A DNA stretch of 64,000 nt from Cohnella endophytica (lineage in GTDB: Bacteria; Bacillota; Bacilli; Paenibacillales; Paenibacillaceae), in the NCBI RefSeq assembly GCF_003628305.1, contig NZ_RBZM01000010.1, positions 186,001-250,000 of the forward strand, in the 5' to 3' direction. Shown here piece by piece: positions 36,077 to 43,927 of this stretch (positions are counted from its first letter, which is position 1; every line of letters begins with the position of its first letter). The notes below the pieces were generated by a model. The model was not told the DNA's origin. It saw only the letters and a list, made by a program, of their open reading frames with translations, and ran no database searches. Made by a program: the position numbers and the translations under genes.

Positions 36077-36736
36077 TCAAGCTTCATTCGCGCACGCGTC
36101 CCGGCGAAGCCAATCCGCGTAATCGCTTTGATTGCCGGGCGAAACGCCATGGTCCGTCGGATAAATCTTGAACGTTAGATTCCGCGTTTTCCGTTGCAGA
36201 TAGGCTTCGTTCTCGTAACCGATGCGAACCGGAAATACGGAGTCGAATTGCCCGTGCGAGACGAACATCGATACGCCGTCCGTTGGCCGAAGGGCATATT
36301 CCGTCTTCACGAACTCGGGAATATAACCGTTTAAAGCGACGATGCCTTTTAATTGCTCGCCCATCGTCAGCGCCAAGGTCATCGATAAGATCGCGCCTTG
36401 GCTGAAGCCGAGCAGGTAACGTCGACTTGGATCGATCGGATGATCGTTAGTCGCGTTAAGGATAAACTCCGTTAATTGGGCGACCGCGCGGTCGAAGCTC
36501 TCGCGAATCGGGTTGCCGAGACCTCTCAGCTCGTAATATTGGAATCCCGCGCCCAAGAGCAGGTCGCCGCGGATATGAACGAGGATGAATTCATCCTCCA
36601 AATCGGATGTTAAATCCGCCATGTTGCGTTCGTTGGAGCCTTTGCCGTGCAGGGTAAACAAGGTCGGATATTTCTTGCCGGGTTCAAGGGCGGCAGGTAA
36701 CCGGATATCGTAAATGTAGGGTTGATCAGCGTTCAT
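36077..36736 (-). CDS. Alpha/beta hydrolase (carboxylesterase/dienelactone hydrolase type)
   Basis: 219 residues. A complete Ser-Asp-His triad is visible: S112 in the nucleophile elbow LLGFSQGAIL, Asp in FDSVFPV (near 164) and His in PTDHGVSPG (near 196). The oxyanion segment is FTLHGKGSNE. The family (Abhydrolase_2) hydrolyses carboxylic esters; B. subtilis MhqD is a relative found with ring-cleaving dioxygenases. Here too a dioxygenase gene follows, supporting a role in clearing aromatic or quinone-like compounds (inference). Divergent from the XRE-cupin regulator. Confidence 0.88.
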   Translation of the reverse strand: MNADQPYIYDIRLPAALEPGKKYPTLFTLHGKGSNERNMADLTSDLEDEFILVHIRGDLLLGAGFQYYELRGLGNPIRESFDRAVAQLTEFILNATNDHPIDPSRRYLLGFSQGAILSMTLALTMGEQLKGIVALNGYIPEFVKTEYALRPTDGVSMFVSHGQFDSVFPVRIGYENEAYLQRKTRNLTFKIYPTDHGVSPGNQSDYADWLRRDACANEA

Positions 36737-36775
36737 TCATGCTCCTCCTTATTAGCTGTCTCGCTCGAAAAATAT

Positions 36776-36887
36776 TACTTATAGAGATGTAAATTTTATA
36801 TCGCTAATATAACTCCGTTGATCTAGACTGTCAAACATTTTATTGTTAATATAAAATTAAATTCAGTATTACTAATATTTCAGATCG
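36776..36887. promoter_or_regulatory. Repeated TAATATTT-type motifs in divergent promoter region
   Basis: AAATATTAC near 36776 faces CTAATATTT near 36874 as an inverted pair, with CTAATATAA and GTTAATATAA between them. The region separates the esterase and XRE-cupin genes and is much more A+T-rich than the coding sequence. A related TTAATATCGTTAAT lies before the dioxygenase gene (36033-36046). These may be operators for the XRE-cupin protein. Confidence 0.4.
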
Positions 36888-36900
36888 GGGTGACCCTTGT

Positions 36901-37461
36901 ATGGATATCGGTTCCACCATTCGCGCGATCCGCAAGCGCAAGAGCATTACGATCGCCCAAATCTGCGAAGAGACGGGCTTGTCCCAAGGCTTCATGAGCC
37001 AGGTCGAGACGAACAAGACGTCTCCCTCGATCGCGACGCTCGATAGTATCGCCAAGGCGCTGAACGTTCCGTTAACTTATTTATTGATGAAAAAAGAAGA
37101 GAGAATGACGATCGTCCGCAAAGAAGAGCGCAAAGCGACGACGAGCGGGAGCGAGAAGCTTAAGGTCGAACACCTCAGCGCATCCAAGGGCATCAAGCTG
37201 ATGCTCGTCGAATTCCCGCCGGGCGCTTCCACGGGGGAAGTTCCGCATGCGCATCAGGGGGAAGAGTCGCATCTCGTGCTGCAAGGCAAGGTGTTGGCCG
37301 AACAAGGAGAGGATTCCGCATTGCTGGAGGAAGGCGATTCCTTTAGCTGGAACGCCTGCGCGCCTCATCTGGTCAGGAACGTCAGCGACGGGATCAGCGT
37401 CGTGCTCATCGCCGTCCGCACGGAGACGGAAACGGAGTCGGAGGCGGATTTCGCCGGGTGA
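36901..37461 (+). CDS. XRE-cupin transcriptional regulator
   Basis: 186 residues. HTH_3 domain at 1-65 (ITIAQICEETGLSQGFMSQV, then ETNKTSPSIATLDSIAKALN) and a C-terminal cupin (about 95-178) with the metal-type box PHAHQGEESHLVLQGK. The PuuR/SutR-like architecture senses a small molecule in the cupin barrel and represses nearby genes. The divergent esterase and the following dioxygenase/SDR genes are the obvious targets. AT-rich repeats lie in the intervening region. Confidence 0.92.
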   Translation: MDIGSTIRAIRKRKSITIAQICEETGLSQGFMSQVETNKTSPSIATLDSIAKALNVPLTYLLMKKEERMTIVRKEERKATTSGSEKLKVEHLSASKGIKLMLVEFPPGASTGEVPHAHQGEESHLVLQGKVLAEQGEDSALLEEGDSFSWNACAPHLVRNVSDGISVVLIAVRTETETESEADFAG

Positions 37462-37526
37462 GGGGTTTGTCGTGAAATTCGGATGGACGAGGGGAGTTTA
37501 TCCGAGGTCTTTCGTAGTATGAAAAA

Positions 37527-37706
37527 ACCTGCGAAAGTGCAGTATTTTTCTCAGGATAGTCCAGTGCCAGCCATAAACCTGCAAGTATGCAGTTTTTCTG
37601 AGTCGTTTGGTCATTAACGAGCCAGAACTCATAAAAAAACTGCCTATTTGCAGGTTTTTAGACTTACTGAAGCCATTCTTCGAAATAAAGCTGCGTATTT
37701 GCAGGT
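37527..37706. repeat. Four-palindrome intergenic element, copy C
   Basis: Units start at 37527, 37577, 37638 and 37689, about 18 bp each. Units 1 and 2 (ACCTGCGAAAGTGCAGTA) have the complete ACCTGC arm on the left; units 3 and 4 (AACTGCCTATTTGCAGGT) have the complete GCAGGT arm on the right, so the two halves are mirror images. Spacings are 50, 61 and 51 bp. It fills the gap between the convergent XRE-cupin and monooxygenase genes; nothing else is seen there. Confidence 0.82.
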
Positions 37707-37752
37707 TTTTTTGCGAAATGAGGTTTGATTTTGCGAGTAGCCTTCTTACTTC

Positions 37753-38145
37753 TTACTCCGCTTCCGGATAAGAGAACGCGACCTCGTGCACGCTAAGCTT
37801 AGCGCCCAGCATGATGCCCGAGCCCGGCTTCGGTTGCTCGCCGTGTGCGCCGCCGCCATGGCCGCCGTGGCTCGGTTGCCCTTCGGGAGCGGCGCCTTCC
37901 GGTTTGGGGCGGGAATGGGCATGAGCCTGCTTAAAAGCGTCGCTGTTTACCCAACCGTCGAAAGCTTCCCGGCTCTCCCACGTCGTGCAAACTTTGAGCT
38001 CGTCATGCTCTTCGCCGGCTTCCGTCAACAGTTCCATGCGAACGAAACCGGGCGCATGCTGCACGCCCTTCGGGTTCTTGAAGCGTTCGGCGATTTCTCC
38101 TACATGGCCGGACTTGATTTTAATCGTATTGATGGCAACGATCAT
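37753..38145 (-). CDS. IsdG-like / antibiotic-biosynthesis-monooxygenase domain protein
   Basis: 130 residues, one ferredoxin-like ABM module. The residues used by IsdG-type haem-degrading enzymes are present at matching positions: N6, W65 and H75 in WVNSDAFKQAHAHSR. An unusual loop of about 30 residues (79-108), rich in Gly, His and Pro with SHGGHGGGAHGE, is inserted before the last strand. If it degrades haem it would release iron, which fits the iron-related genes nearby; a plain ABM role is the alternative. AAGGAGGAG precedes the ATG. Confidence 0.75.
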   Translation of the reverse strand: MIVAINTIKIKSGHVGEIAERFKNPKGVQHAPGFVRMELLTEAGEEHDELKVCTTWESREAFDGWVNSDAFKQAHAHSRPKPEGAAPEGQPSHGGHGGGAHGEQPKPGSGIMLGAKLSVHEVAFSYPEAE

Positions 38146-38250
38146 ATTGACTCCTCCTTAACATTGGTCGCTCCCTACCAGTGTAACAAACCGGGAGCTC
38201 AAACCGAAATGAGGGAGAGCAAGCTTAATGATCGGCCAATCAAGTCCGCC

Positions 38251-39222
38251 TTAATCCTCCAACGTAACGCCGATGCTTCGACGCATCGCCTCCCGCCAAT
38301 AATAAGCCGCCAGTGCCAGATCGAAGGCGGCCATTCCCATGGGGTTGAAGAAAATCGGCTCGGAAGCGGGCACGGTCCGCAGCGCCCCTCCGAACGCGAC
38401 CTCGCGTAACGTCGTCGTATCTTTCTCGGTTAATCCCGCTTGCAGATGAAGCAACTCGATGTCGGTATTTTCCCGGCATACTTCCCGCCAATCGTCCACG
38501 ACGACCGTACCGATCCCGCTCGAGCTCTCCGCCGTATACTCCCGAAGCGAGATATTCATGAGCAACGCTCCGGCTTGGGGAGGTTCGTCGATATAACGCT
38601 CGGCCGAGGAAGTGCACGTGAAGACGATATCGCGATCCCAGTAAGCTTCTTGCCAAGTCGGCACGATGACGGCTTTGGCTTGCAAGGAAGGATCCCGCGC
38701 CGACTGCGGCTCGATGCCTCTAAGGTCGAATAGCCGGATGTCATCCACTTCGGCACCGTGCTGCGCCATCAGCATGCCGATCTGACTGCGGCCGATCGGT
38801 CCCCACCCGATTACGCCTACGCGATACCCGCTCCGTCTCTTCAGCTTCATGTATTCGCGAAGCATGATCGCGCTGACCGCCGCGGTCCGCAGCTCGCTCA
38901 GCAGTCCGCCGTTAATGATCGCAACGGGGACGCCGTCCGCGGGATCGTTCAACACGATCGCGCTGTGCGCCCGGGGTTTGCCCCGCGCAAGGTTGCCGGG
39001 GAAGCTGGCGATCCATTTAATGCCGCTGATGTCCGCGTCTCCCCCGACGTACGCGGGCATCGCGATGATCCGGTTCGCCGGGTTCCCGTAACGCAAGTAA
39101 GGCTTCAGAGGCTGCGAGACGGCTTCGGTGCCCATAATCCGCAGCGTCGACTCGATTCGGTCGATGAGCAAAGGCCATTCGATTCCGATCTCGCGAATAT
39201 GCCCGTCATTCAAATAAAGCAT
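38251..39222 (-). CDS. sbnB: 2,3-diaminopropionate biosynthesis protein SbnB
   Basis: 323 residues, ornithine-cyclodeaminase/mu-crystallin fold. The Rossmann box is VGVIGWGPIGRSQIGMLMA near 134-152, with KWIASFPGN and GGLLSELRTAAVSA typical of the family. In S. aureus SbnB, an NAD-dependent enzyme, oxidatively cleaves N-(1-amino-1-carboxyl-2-ethyl)-glutamate to L-2,3-diaminopropionate and 2-oxoglutarate. Assignment rests on the fold plus the overlapping SbnA gene (17-bp overlap). Last gene of a three-gene unit. Confidence 0.87.
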   Translation of the reverse strand: MLYLNDGHIREIGIEWPLLIDRIESTLRIMGTEAVSQPLKPYLRYGNPANRIIAMPAYVGGDADISGIKWIASFPGNLARGKPRAHSAIVLNDPADGVPVAIINGGLLSELRTAAVSAIMLREYMKLKRRSGYRVGVIGWGPIGRSQIGMLMAQHGAEVDDIRLFDLRGIEPQSARDPSLQAKAVIVPTWQEAYWDRDIVFTCTSSAERYIDEPPQAGALLMNISLREYTAESSSGIGTVVVDDWREVCRENTDIELLHLQAGLTEKDTTTLREVAFGGALRTVPASEPIFFNPMGMAAFDLALAAYYWREAMRRSIGVTLED

Positions 39223-40198
39223 GCCGTCGCACCCAATCCTCGTCGAAGACGGTATCGAGATATCGTTCTCCCCGGTCGGGCAAGATCGCCGCGCATATGG
39301 CGCCCGGCGGAATCTCGTCAGACAAGCTTCTGATCGCGGACACGATGCCTCCCGATGAAGCGCCCGCCAGAATCGCTTCGCTCCGAACGAGATCCATGCA
39401 TCCCGCTACGCAGTCGCGCTCGGATACGTAGACGACCCGGTCGACCAGCTCGGGCCGGCTAAGGGAAGGCGCGATCGCCGCGCCCAACCCCGGGAAGCGT
39501 CGGTTCCCCCTATTCCCGCCGAAGATGACGCTCCCGACCGCATCTACCGCGATGATGCGAGTGGGATTTCCGCTATCCTTGAGCTTCTCCGCGCAGCCCC
39601 GAAGCGTGCCGCACGAGCTGACTCCGCAGAACAAGTAATCCAGTCGCGGCAGCGCGCTCAAGATTTCCGACATCGTGCCTTCATAGTGCGCCAAGTAGTT
39701 GTTCGGATTGCCGTATTGATTCGTCCAATAGCTATTCCGGATGCTCTTGCGCAGCTGCTGAACGCGTCTGATGCGGGCGGGCAAATAATCGCCGCTCGCG
39801 GAATCCGGCTGCTCGACCCTTTCGATCTCCCCGCCCAGACATCGGATGAGTCGCAGGTGGGTATCCGTCGTACGGGGATCGACGACGCAGATGAATCTCA
39901 ACCCGAGAATTCTGCAGAGCTGCGCCAAGCTGATGGCCATATTGCCGGAGCTCGATTCGATGACGGTCGTCCCTTGACGGACGTCTCCGGTCCGAATCGC
40001 TTCGCGAAGAATGCGGAGGGCAGGCCGATCCTTGGAGCTTCCGCCGGGATTCATCATCTCGAGCTTGGCATGCACCTCGAAGGACGCATCCGCGAATAGT
40101 CGCCGCAAGGGAACTAACGGCGTGTTGCCGATCGTGCTGCCGATACCGTTCAGAATATCCCGTTCGTTCAGAAGCTCCTCGCGCCTGTCCTCGCGCAT
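39206..40198 (-). CDS. sbnA: 2,3-diaminopropionate biosynthesis protein SbnA
   Basis: 330 residues, cysteine-synthase-like PLP enzyme. The PLP lysine is K56 in NPGGSSKDRPA; ESSSGNMAISLAQLC is the substrate-binding loop and CGVSSCGTLRGC the phosphate cup. SbnA joins O-phospho-L-serine and L-glutamate to make the SbnB substrate. Plain cysteine synthases usually have SGNTG in the substrate loop; SGNMA favours the SbnA branch. It starts 2 bp from the stop of the upstream adenylate-forming gene and overlaps sbnB, so all three are one operon. Confidence 0.9.
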   Translation of the reverse strand: MREDRREELLNERDILNGIGSTIGNTPLVPLRRLFADASFEVHAKLEMMNPGGSSKDRPALRILREAIRTGDVRQGTTVIESSSGNMAISLAQLCRILGLRFICVVDPRTTDTHLRLIRCLGGEIERVEQPDSASGDYLPARIRRVQQLRKSIRNSYWTNQYGNPNNYLAHYEGTMSEILSALPRLDYLFCGVSSCGTLRGCAEKLKDSGNPTRIIAVDAVGSVIFGGNRGNRRFPGLGAAIAPSLSRPELVDRVVYVSERDCVAGCMDLVRSEAILAGASSGGIVSAIRSLSDEIPPGAICAAILPDRGERYLDTVFDEDWVRRHALFE

Positions 40199-40199
40199 C

Positions 40200-41423
40200 T
40201 CATGTCGCCTCCCCGTCGCGGAAAATCTTTTTGTGCTTCAGCACCGAGCCGTCGTAAGTTACCTTGGCGGGAATGACCCTCAGCGCGTCCAGCATTCCGC
40301 CCCGAATCATTACTCCGATCTCCGGAATGCGATCCGCCAGCTCGCGCTCGATCCGTTTGAACACTTCCGGACGCCGTTCCTCGCTATCTACGTGGACTTC
40401 AAGCTTGTTGTCGACGGCGCGAATGCGGATATGCGCTTCCTTCAGATGGCGATAGACGACTTCTTCGATGTCGTAGACGCTGATTTTCTCCCCATGCTTG
40501 AGCTCCGTTCCGACACGCCCGACGATCGCCTGAAAGCTCTGTCTCCAATGCCCGTCGACGAGAATCGGCCGCAAATCTCTCACGATATCGTAAGTGACGT
40601 ACCTGAGCGCGGGAAAAAGCTCCCTGGCGTAAGAAGTAAGAACGAGCACGGAGTCCGTTTCCTGCAACGGAGCCATATCGCTAGCCAACTCATCCGCCGG
40701 AATGCCCTCCGCGTCGATGCCATCGGCGAAGAGGTAACGGCCGTGCTCATGGGAGTAATAAGCGATCGTGCCGATCTCTATCGAGCCGTAGGTGTCGGTA
40801 ATGTCGCGCGGTGCGAGCTTCAGACGTTCGGCAACGCTATGAATCCAAGCGGGGGAAGCAATCTCGCCGACGAGCACGACATGGCGAATGCCGTAAGAGG
40901 CTGGATCCTCTTCGGACGCGAACAGCAGATGGTCGAGGATGGAGGGCATCGTATAGAGGACGTGAGGGCGAAGCGTCTTCAACCGGTCAAGATGCTCCGA
41001 GATCGGCCTCCGGAAAGAAATCGATTCCGCTTCAAGGCCGATTTGACCGAAAATGTCCAAAGCCGTGCTCGCGGCATGACCTGTTCCCATATCGGACAAG
41101 GCCGTGCGGGCGCCGGTCGGCGCAAGGGTGCGGCTGAACAGCTCGGTTTTGATACGGATATACCTTTGTTCGTCCTCCTCGGAGTAATAAATGGTTTTGC
41201 GGTGGCGGGAGCTCGTGCCGGACGTTCGATAACAGGTGACGTTGCTTAAACCGGCGAAGGGTTGAGCCATCCCGTAATAAAATCGTTCGAGCACGTCGCT
41301 CGTCATCAGCGGGGGCTGAGGCGGTAGGGTTTGATCCGTCCTTCGGTCGCCGAGCAAAAGGCCGTACCAGGGAAACCGTTCGAGCACTTGTTCGATTTTG
41401 GCGGCGAATCGGCGATCTTCCAA
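40200..41423 (-). CDS. PaaK-like adenylate-forming enzyme
   Basis: 407 residues. Adenylation motifs: phosphate-binding YRTSGTSSRHRKTIYYSEED near 65-83, DTYGSIEIG in the core and RVGTELKHGEKISVYDIEEV at the hinge to the small C-terminal domain. This is the phenylacetate-CoA-ligase branch, which activates a carboxylic acid as AMP ester and passes it to CoA or another acceptor. First gene of the unit with sbnA and sbnB. No carrier protein or NRPS module is adjacent, so its product may be a small diaminopropionate conjugate (inference). GGAGGAAA lies upstream. Confidence 0.82.
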   Translation of the reverse strand: MEDRRFAAKIEQVLERFPWYGLLLGDRRTDQTLPPQPPLMTSDVLERFYYGMAQPFAGLSNVTCYRTSGTSSRHRKTIYYSEEDEQRYIRIKTELFSRTLAPTGARTALSDMGTGHAASTALDIFGQIGLEAESISFRRPISEHLDRLKTLRPHVLYTMPSILDHLLFASEEDPASYGIRHVVLVGEIASPAWIHSVAERLKLAPRDITDTYGSIEIGTIAYYSHEHGRYLFADGIDAEGIPADELASDMAPLQETDSVLVLTSYARELFPALRYVTYDIVRDLRPILVDGHWRQSFQAIVGRVGTELKHGEKISVYDIEEVVYRHLKEAHIRIRAVDNKLEVHVDSEERRPEVFKRIERELADRIPEIGVMIRGGMLDALRVIPAKVTYDGSVLKHKKIFRDGEAT

Positions 41424-41585
41424 GATGGGTTTCCTCCGCTTCCGATAAAGGCGTTAATCATGTATATGTGCGGCAGGCGCACAGGTTCTTCGGCATGCAT
41501 GGGCATCAGCCCTTCCTTCTCGCATGAAAAACCATATCTTGTATAACGGCATCGCTCGCTAGGCGATCGAAGGAGGAAGAGGCAG

Positions 41586-42365
41586 ATGAACCATTCGACG
41601 GCAGTCTCCAGCAAATGGACCAAAACGAAAGTGCTAACCGGATCGGCTTACTTGGACGCTCATATCCCGACCACGCTTAGAATGACAGAAGCGTCGCTGC
41701 GGAGACTTCTCGGATCGTTCGGATTGGCGTACGTGAAACCGGAATCCGGCTCCTGCGGAGTCGGCGTCATGCGCGTCGAACGGGAGGCGGGGAGGTGGGT
41801 CGTTCGAGATGGGATTAAACGCTTTTCTTTCGGATCATACCGGCAGATGTACCGTTGGTTGGCCGGAAGGACGGCAGGCGTTTCTTATTTAGCGCAGAGA
41901 GGCATTCGCGTTTTGCATTATCGGAGGAGACCGGTGGACTTCCGAGTGATGATCCAGAAAGGGAAGAAGGTCGGATGGCAAGTGACCGGCACGGCTGCCC
42001 GGGTGGCGCATCCTAGGAAAGCGGTAACGAACGGTAGCCAAGGAGGAAGCATATTCGAAGCGTCGATATTACTGCGCGGACTGACGGGACATGAATCGAG
42101 TGTTCGCCTGCTGCGGGAGTTCAACGGATTGGCTCGCGCGACGGCGCATCGCTTCGCCCGCTCTTATCCCCGAATGCGGGAGTTCGGGCTCGATATCGCG
42201 GTCGATCGCAAGCATCGGACTTGGATATTGGAAGTGAATACGCGGCCGGATCCCTGTCCTTTCGCCAAGCTGGCGGATTCCTCGATGTTAAGAAAAATCG
42301 TAAGCTTCGGCCGCGGTTACGGGCGTTCTTACAACTTAAGCTGCAAAAAGGCACGGCGGGGTTAG
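41586..42365 (+). CDS. ATP-grasp protein, YheC/YheD family
   Basis: 259 residues. ATP-grasp features: YVKPESGSCGVGVMRVER (nucleotide-binding loop), DFRVMIQKGKKVGWQVTGTA and the metal-binding end EFGLDIAVDRKHRTWILEVN. YheC/YheD proteins are known in spore coat fractions of bacilli and several copies are common in Paenibacillaceae; this copy lacks the longer N-terminal part of YheD. ATP-grasp enzymes form amide or similar bonds. AGGAGGAAGAGG precedes the ATG. It is divergent from the adenylate-forming gene, so a role in that pathway is possible but unproven. Confidence 0.82.
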   Translation: MNHSTAVSSKWTKTKVLTGSAYLDAHIPTTLRMTEASLRRLLGSFGLAYVKPESGSCGVGVMRVEREAGRWVVRDGIKRFSFGSYRQMYRWLAGRTAGVSYLAQRGIRVLHYRRRPVDFRVMIQKGKKVGWQVTGTAARVAHPRKAVTNGSQGGSIFEASILLRGLTGHESSVRLLREFNGLARATAHRFARSYPRMREFGLDIAVDRKHRTWILEVNTRPDPCPFAKLADSSMLRKIVSFGRGYGRSYNLSCKKARRG

Positions 42366-42459
42366 GTGTAGCCTCTAGAACTGCGCGGCAAATTCCCGGA
42401 AACCTCCGTTGAAGCTCTCCGTAGTATAGAGGGCAAACCGTTTAAGGAGGAGGAAGGAA

Positions 42460-42783
42460 ATGAATTGTCCGGTATGCGAAGGTTCGCGCATGAAGGAAGT
42501 AGAGAAAAACGGCATCCTCATCGACATCTGTCCAACCTGCAAAGGCGTATGGCTCGACCGGGGTGAATTGGACAAGCTGATGCAAGACGTTAGCGAGGTT
42601 CGCCAGGATTACAACGAGTGGTATTACGGCGATTCGCCGAGGGTACAAGAGCCTCGGAAACCGCAGCAATCTTACCCTGCCCATCAGTCGCAGTCGCATT
42701 CGGAACATAACCGCTCCTCGTACCCGCCGTATAAGAAAAAGAAAAAAAGCGTCATGGACGTTTTCGGAGACTTATTCGACTAA
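42460..42783 (+). CDS. Zinc-ribbon (zf-TFIIB) protein
   Basis: 107 residues. The N-terminal 45 residues are a TFIIB-like zinc ribbon with four cysteines: CPVC near 3-6 and CPTC near 25-28, followed by KGVWLDRGELDKLM, the hallmark of this family. The tail is polar, rich in Gln, Ser, His and Pro, then Lys, and ends VMDVFGDLFD. Function unknown; members are cytoplasmic and common in Bacillales. AAGGAGGAGG gives a very strong ribosome-binding site. Confidence 0.9.
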   Translation: MNCPVCEGSRMKEVEKNGILIDICPTCKGVWLDRGELDKLMQDVSEVRQDYNEWYYGDSPRVQEPRKPQQSYPAHQSQSHSEHNRSSYPPYKKKKKSVMDVFGDLFD

Positions 42784-42800
42784 GCAGGAATTCCCATTCG

Positions 42801-42824
42801 CCTCGGCGCTTGCCGGGGTTTTTT
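42801..42824 (+). terminator. Intrinsic terminator after zinc-ribbon gene
   Basis: CCTCGGC pairs with GCCGGGG (one G-T pair) around GCTT and is followed by six T residues. Confidence 0.82.
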
Positions 42825-42898
42825 CGTGCTCCACGTCGAAGAAGTGACGATCCATTGAAATTAATGAGAAAATTACCCGATGCCATTGACAATAGAAT

Positions 42899-42947
42899 TG
42901 AGAACGATTATCATTCAAATCGAAGGTTTAAATGAGAATAGTTTTCA
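42899..42947 (+). promoter_or_regulatory. Two Fur-box-like sites
   Basis: TGAGAACGATTATCA (42899-42913) differs from the Bacillus 7-1-7 Fur box TGATAATNATTATCA at two positions, and TGAGAATAGTTTTCA (42933-42947) at three. Both lie between the terminator and the start of the siderophore-type ABC ATPase gene, so iron repression of that gene is likely. Confidence 0.75.
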
Positions 42948-42965
42948 ATGGAGGGCGATGCGACG

Positions 42966-43835
42966 ATGTCACGGTTAAACACCAATCAGTTATCCCTCGC
43001 ATATGGCAACCGGAATATCGTGCGGGAGTTAAACCTGCAAGTTCCCGACGGTTTGATTACCGCGCTAGTGGGAGCGAACGGGTCAGGCAAATCGACGATT
43101 CTGAAGTCTTTGGCGCGTATACTAGCTCCGGCTCAAGGCGGAGTTTATTTAGATGGCAAGCTGATCCACCGTCTTCCTACGAAGGAAGTAGCGAAGCAAT
43201 TGGCGATATTGCCGCAGAATCCGTCTGCTCCGGAAGGACTCACGGTTCGGGAGCTCGTAGCTTTCGGCCGGTATCCCCACCAGAAGGGCTTCGGCAACCT
43301 GACCTCCGAAGACAATCGTATGATCGACTGGGCGATTCAGGCTACCGGCATGTCCGCGTTCGGAGATCGGGCCGTAGATCATTTGTCCGGCGGCCAACGT
43401 CAACGAGCATGGATCGCGATGGCCTTGGCGCAAGGCACGGAAGTCCTGTTGCTCGACGAGCCGACGACGTTCCTCGACATGGCTCACCAGATGGAAGTCA
43501 TGAACCTGCTGGAGAAGCTCAACAAAGAGCAGAAGCGTACGATCATCATGGTCGTGCACGATCTGAACCATGCGGCTCGTTACGCGCAGCATCTTGTGGC
43601 GCTGAAAGCGGGAACGGTTCTCTATGAGGGGCACCCGGAAACCGTCATGACCTGCGACATGTTACGGGACGTGTTCAACATCGACGCCGATATCATTCCG
43701 GATCCGCGCACGGGAGCGCCTCTCTGCCTGCCTTACGGGCTGGTGGAGGATCAGGAGAGCGAAGCGTCCCCAAGTCTGGTTGCGGCTAACGTACAGGAGC
43801 CTATCGAGCGGCAAAGGGTTCAAGCCATGGCGTAA
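42966..43835 (+). CDS. Iron-siderophore ABC transporter ATP-binding protein (FecE/YusV-like)
   Basis: 289 residues from the ATG at 42966, with GGAGGG ten bases upstream; the ATG at 42948 lies before that site. Walker A VGANGSGKST, Q-loop LPQNPSAPEGLTVRELVAFG, signature LSGGQRQRAWIAMALAQG, Walker B LLLDEPTTFLDMAHQ and the His switch VVHDLNHAA. This is the FecE/FhuC/YusV branch. No permease or binding-protein gene is adjacent; in B. subtilis YusV likewise serves several siderophore permeases encoded elsewhere. Two Fur-box-like sites sit just upstream. Confidence 0.92.
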   Translation: MSRLNTNQLSLAYGNRNIVRELNLQVPDGLITALVGANGSGKSTILKSLARILAPAQGGVYLDGKLIHRLPTKEVAKQLAILPQNPSAPEGLTVRELVAFGRYPHQKGFGNLTSEDNRMIDWAIQATGMSAFGDRAVDHLSGGQRQRAWIAMALAQGTEVLLLDEPTTFLDMAHQMEVMNLLEKLNKEQKRTIIMVVHDLNHAARYAQHLVALKAGTVLYEGHPETVMTCDMLRDVFNIDADIIPDPRTGAPLCLPYGLVEDQESEASPSLVAANVQEPIERQRVQAMA

Positions 43836-43927
43836 AACGTTCATCGTTTATATAAAGCATAGAAATAGCTATTCACGCCCTTCTCCGACATTGTTAAAAT
43901 GTAGAAAACGGAGGAGGGTGTTTTTGC

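Noticed and set aside
40011..41249. 412-residue plus-strand gene
   Set aside because: Antisense of sbnA and the adenylate-forming gene, whose motifs are intact on the other strand.
41424..41585. Fur box before the diaminopropionate operon
   Set aside because: I looked for a 7-1-7 TGATAAT-type dyad in this region and found none, so iron control of that operon is not claimed.
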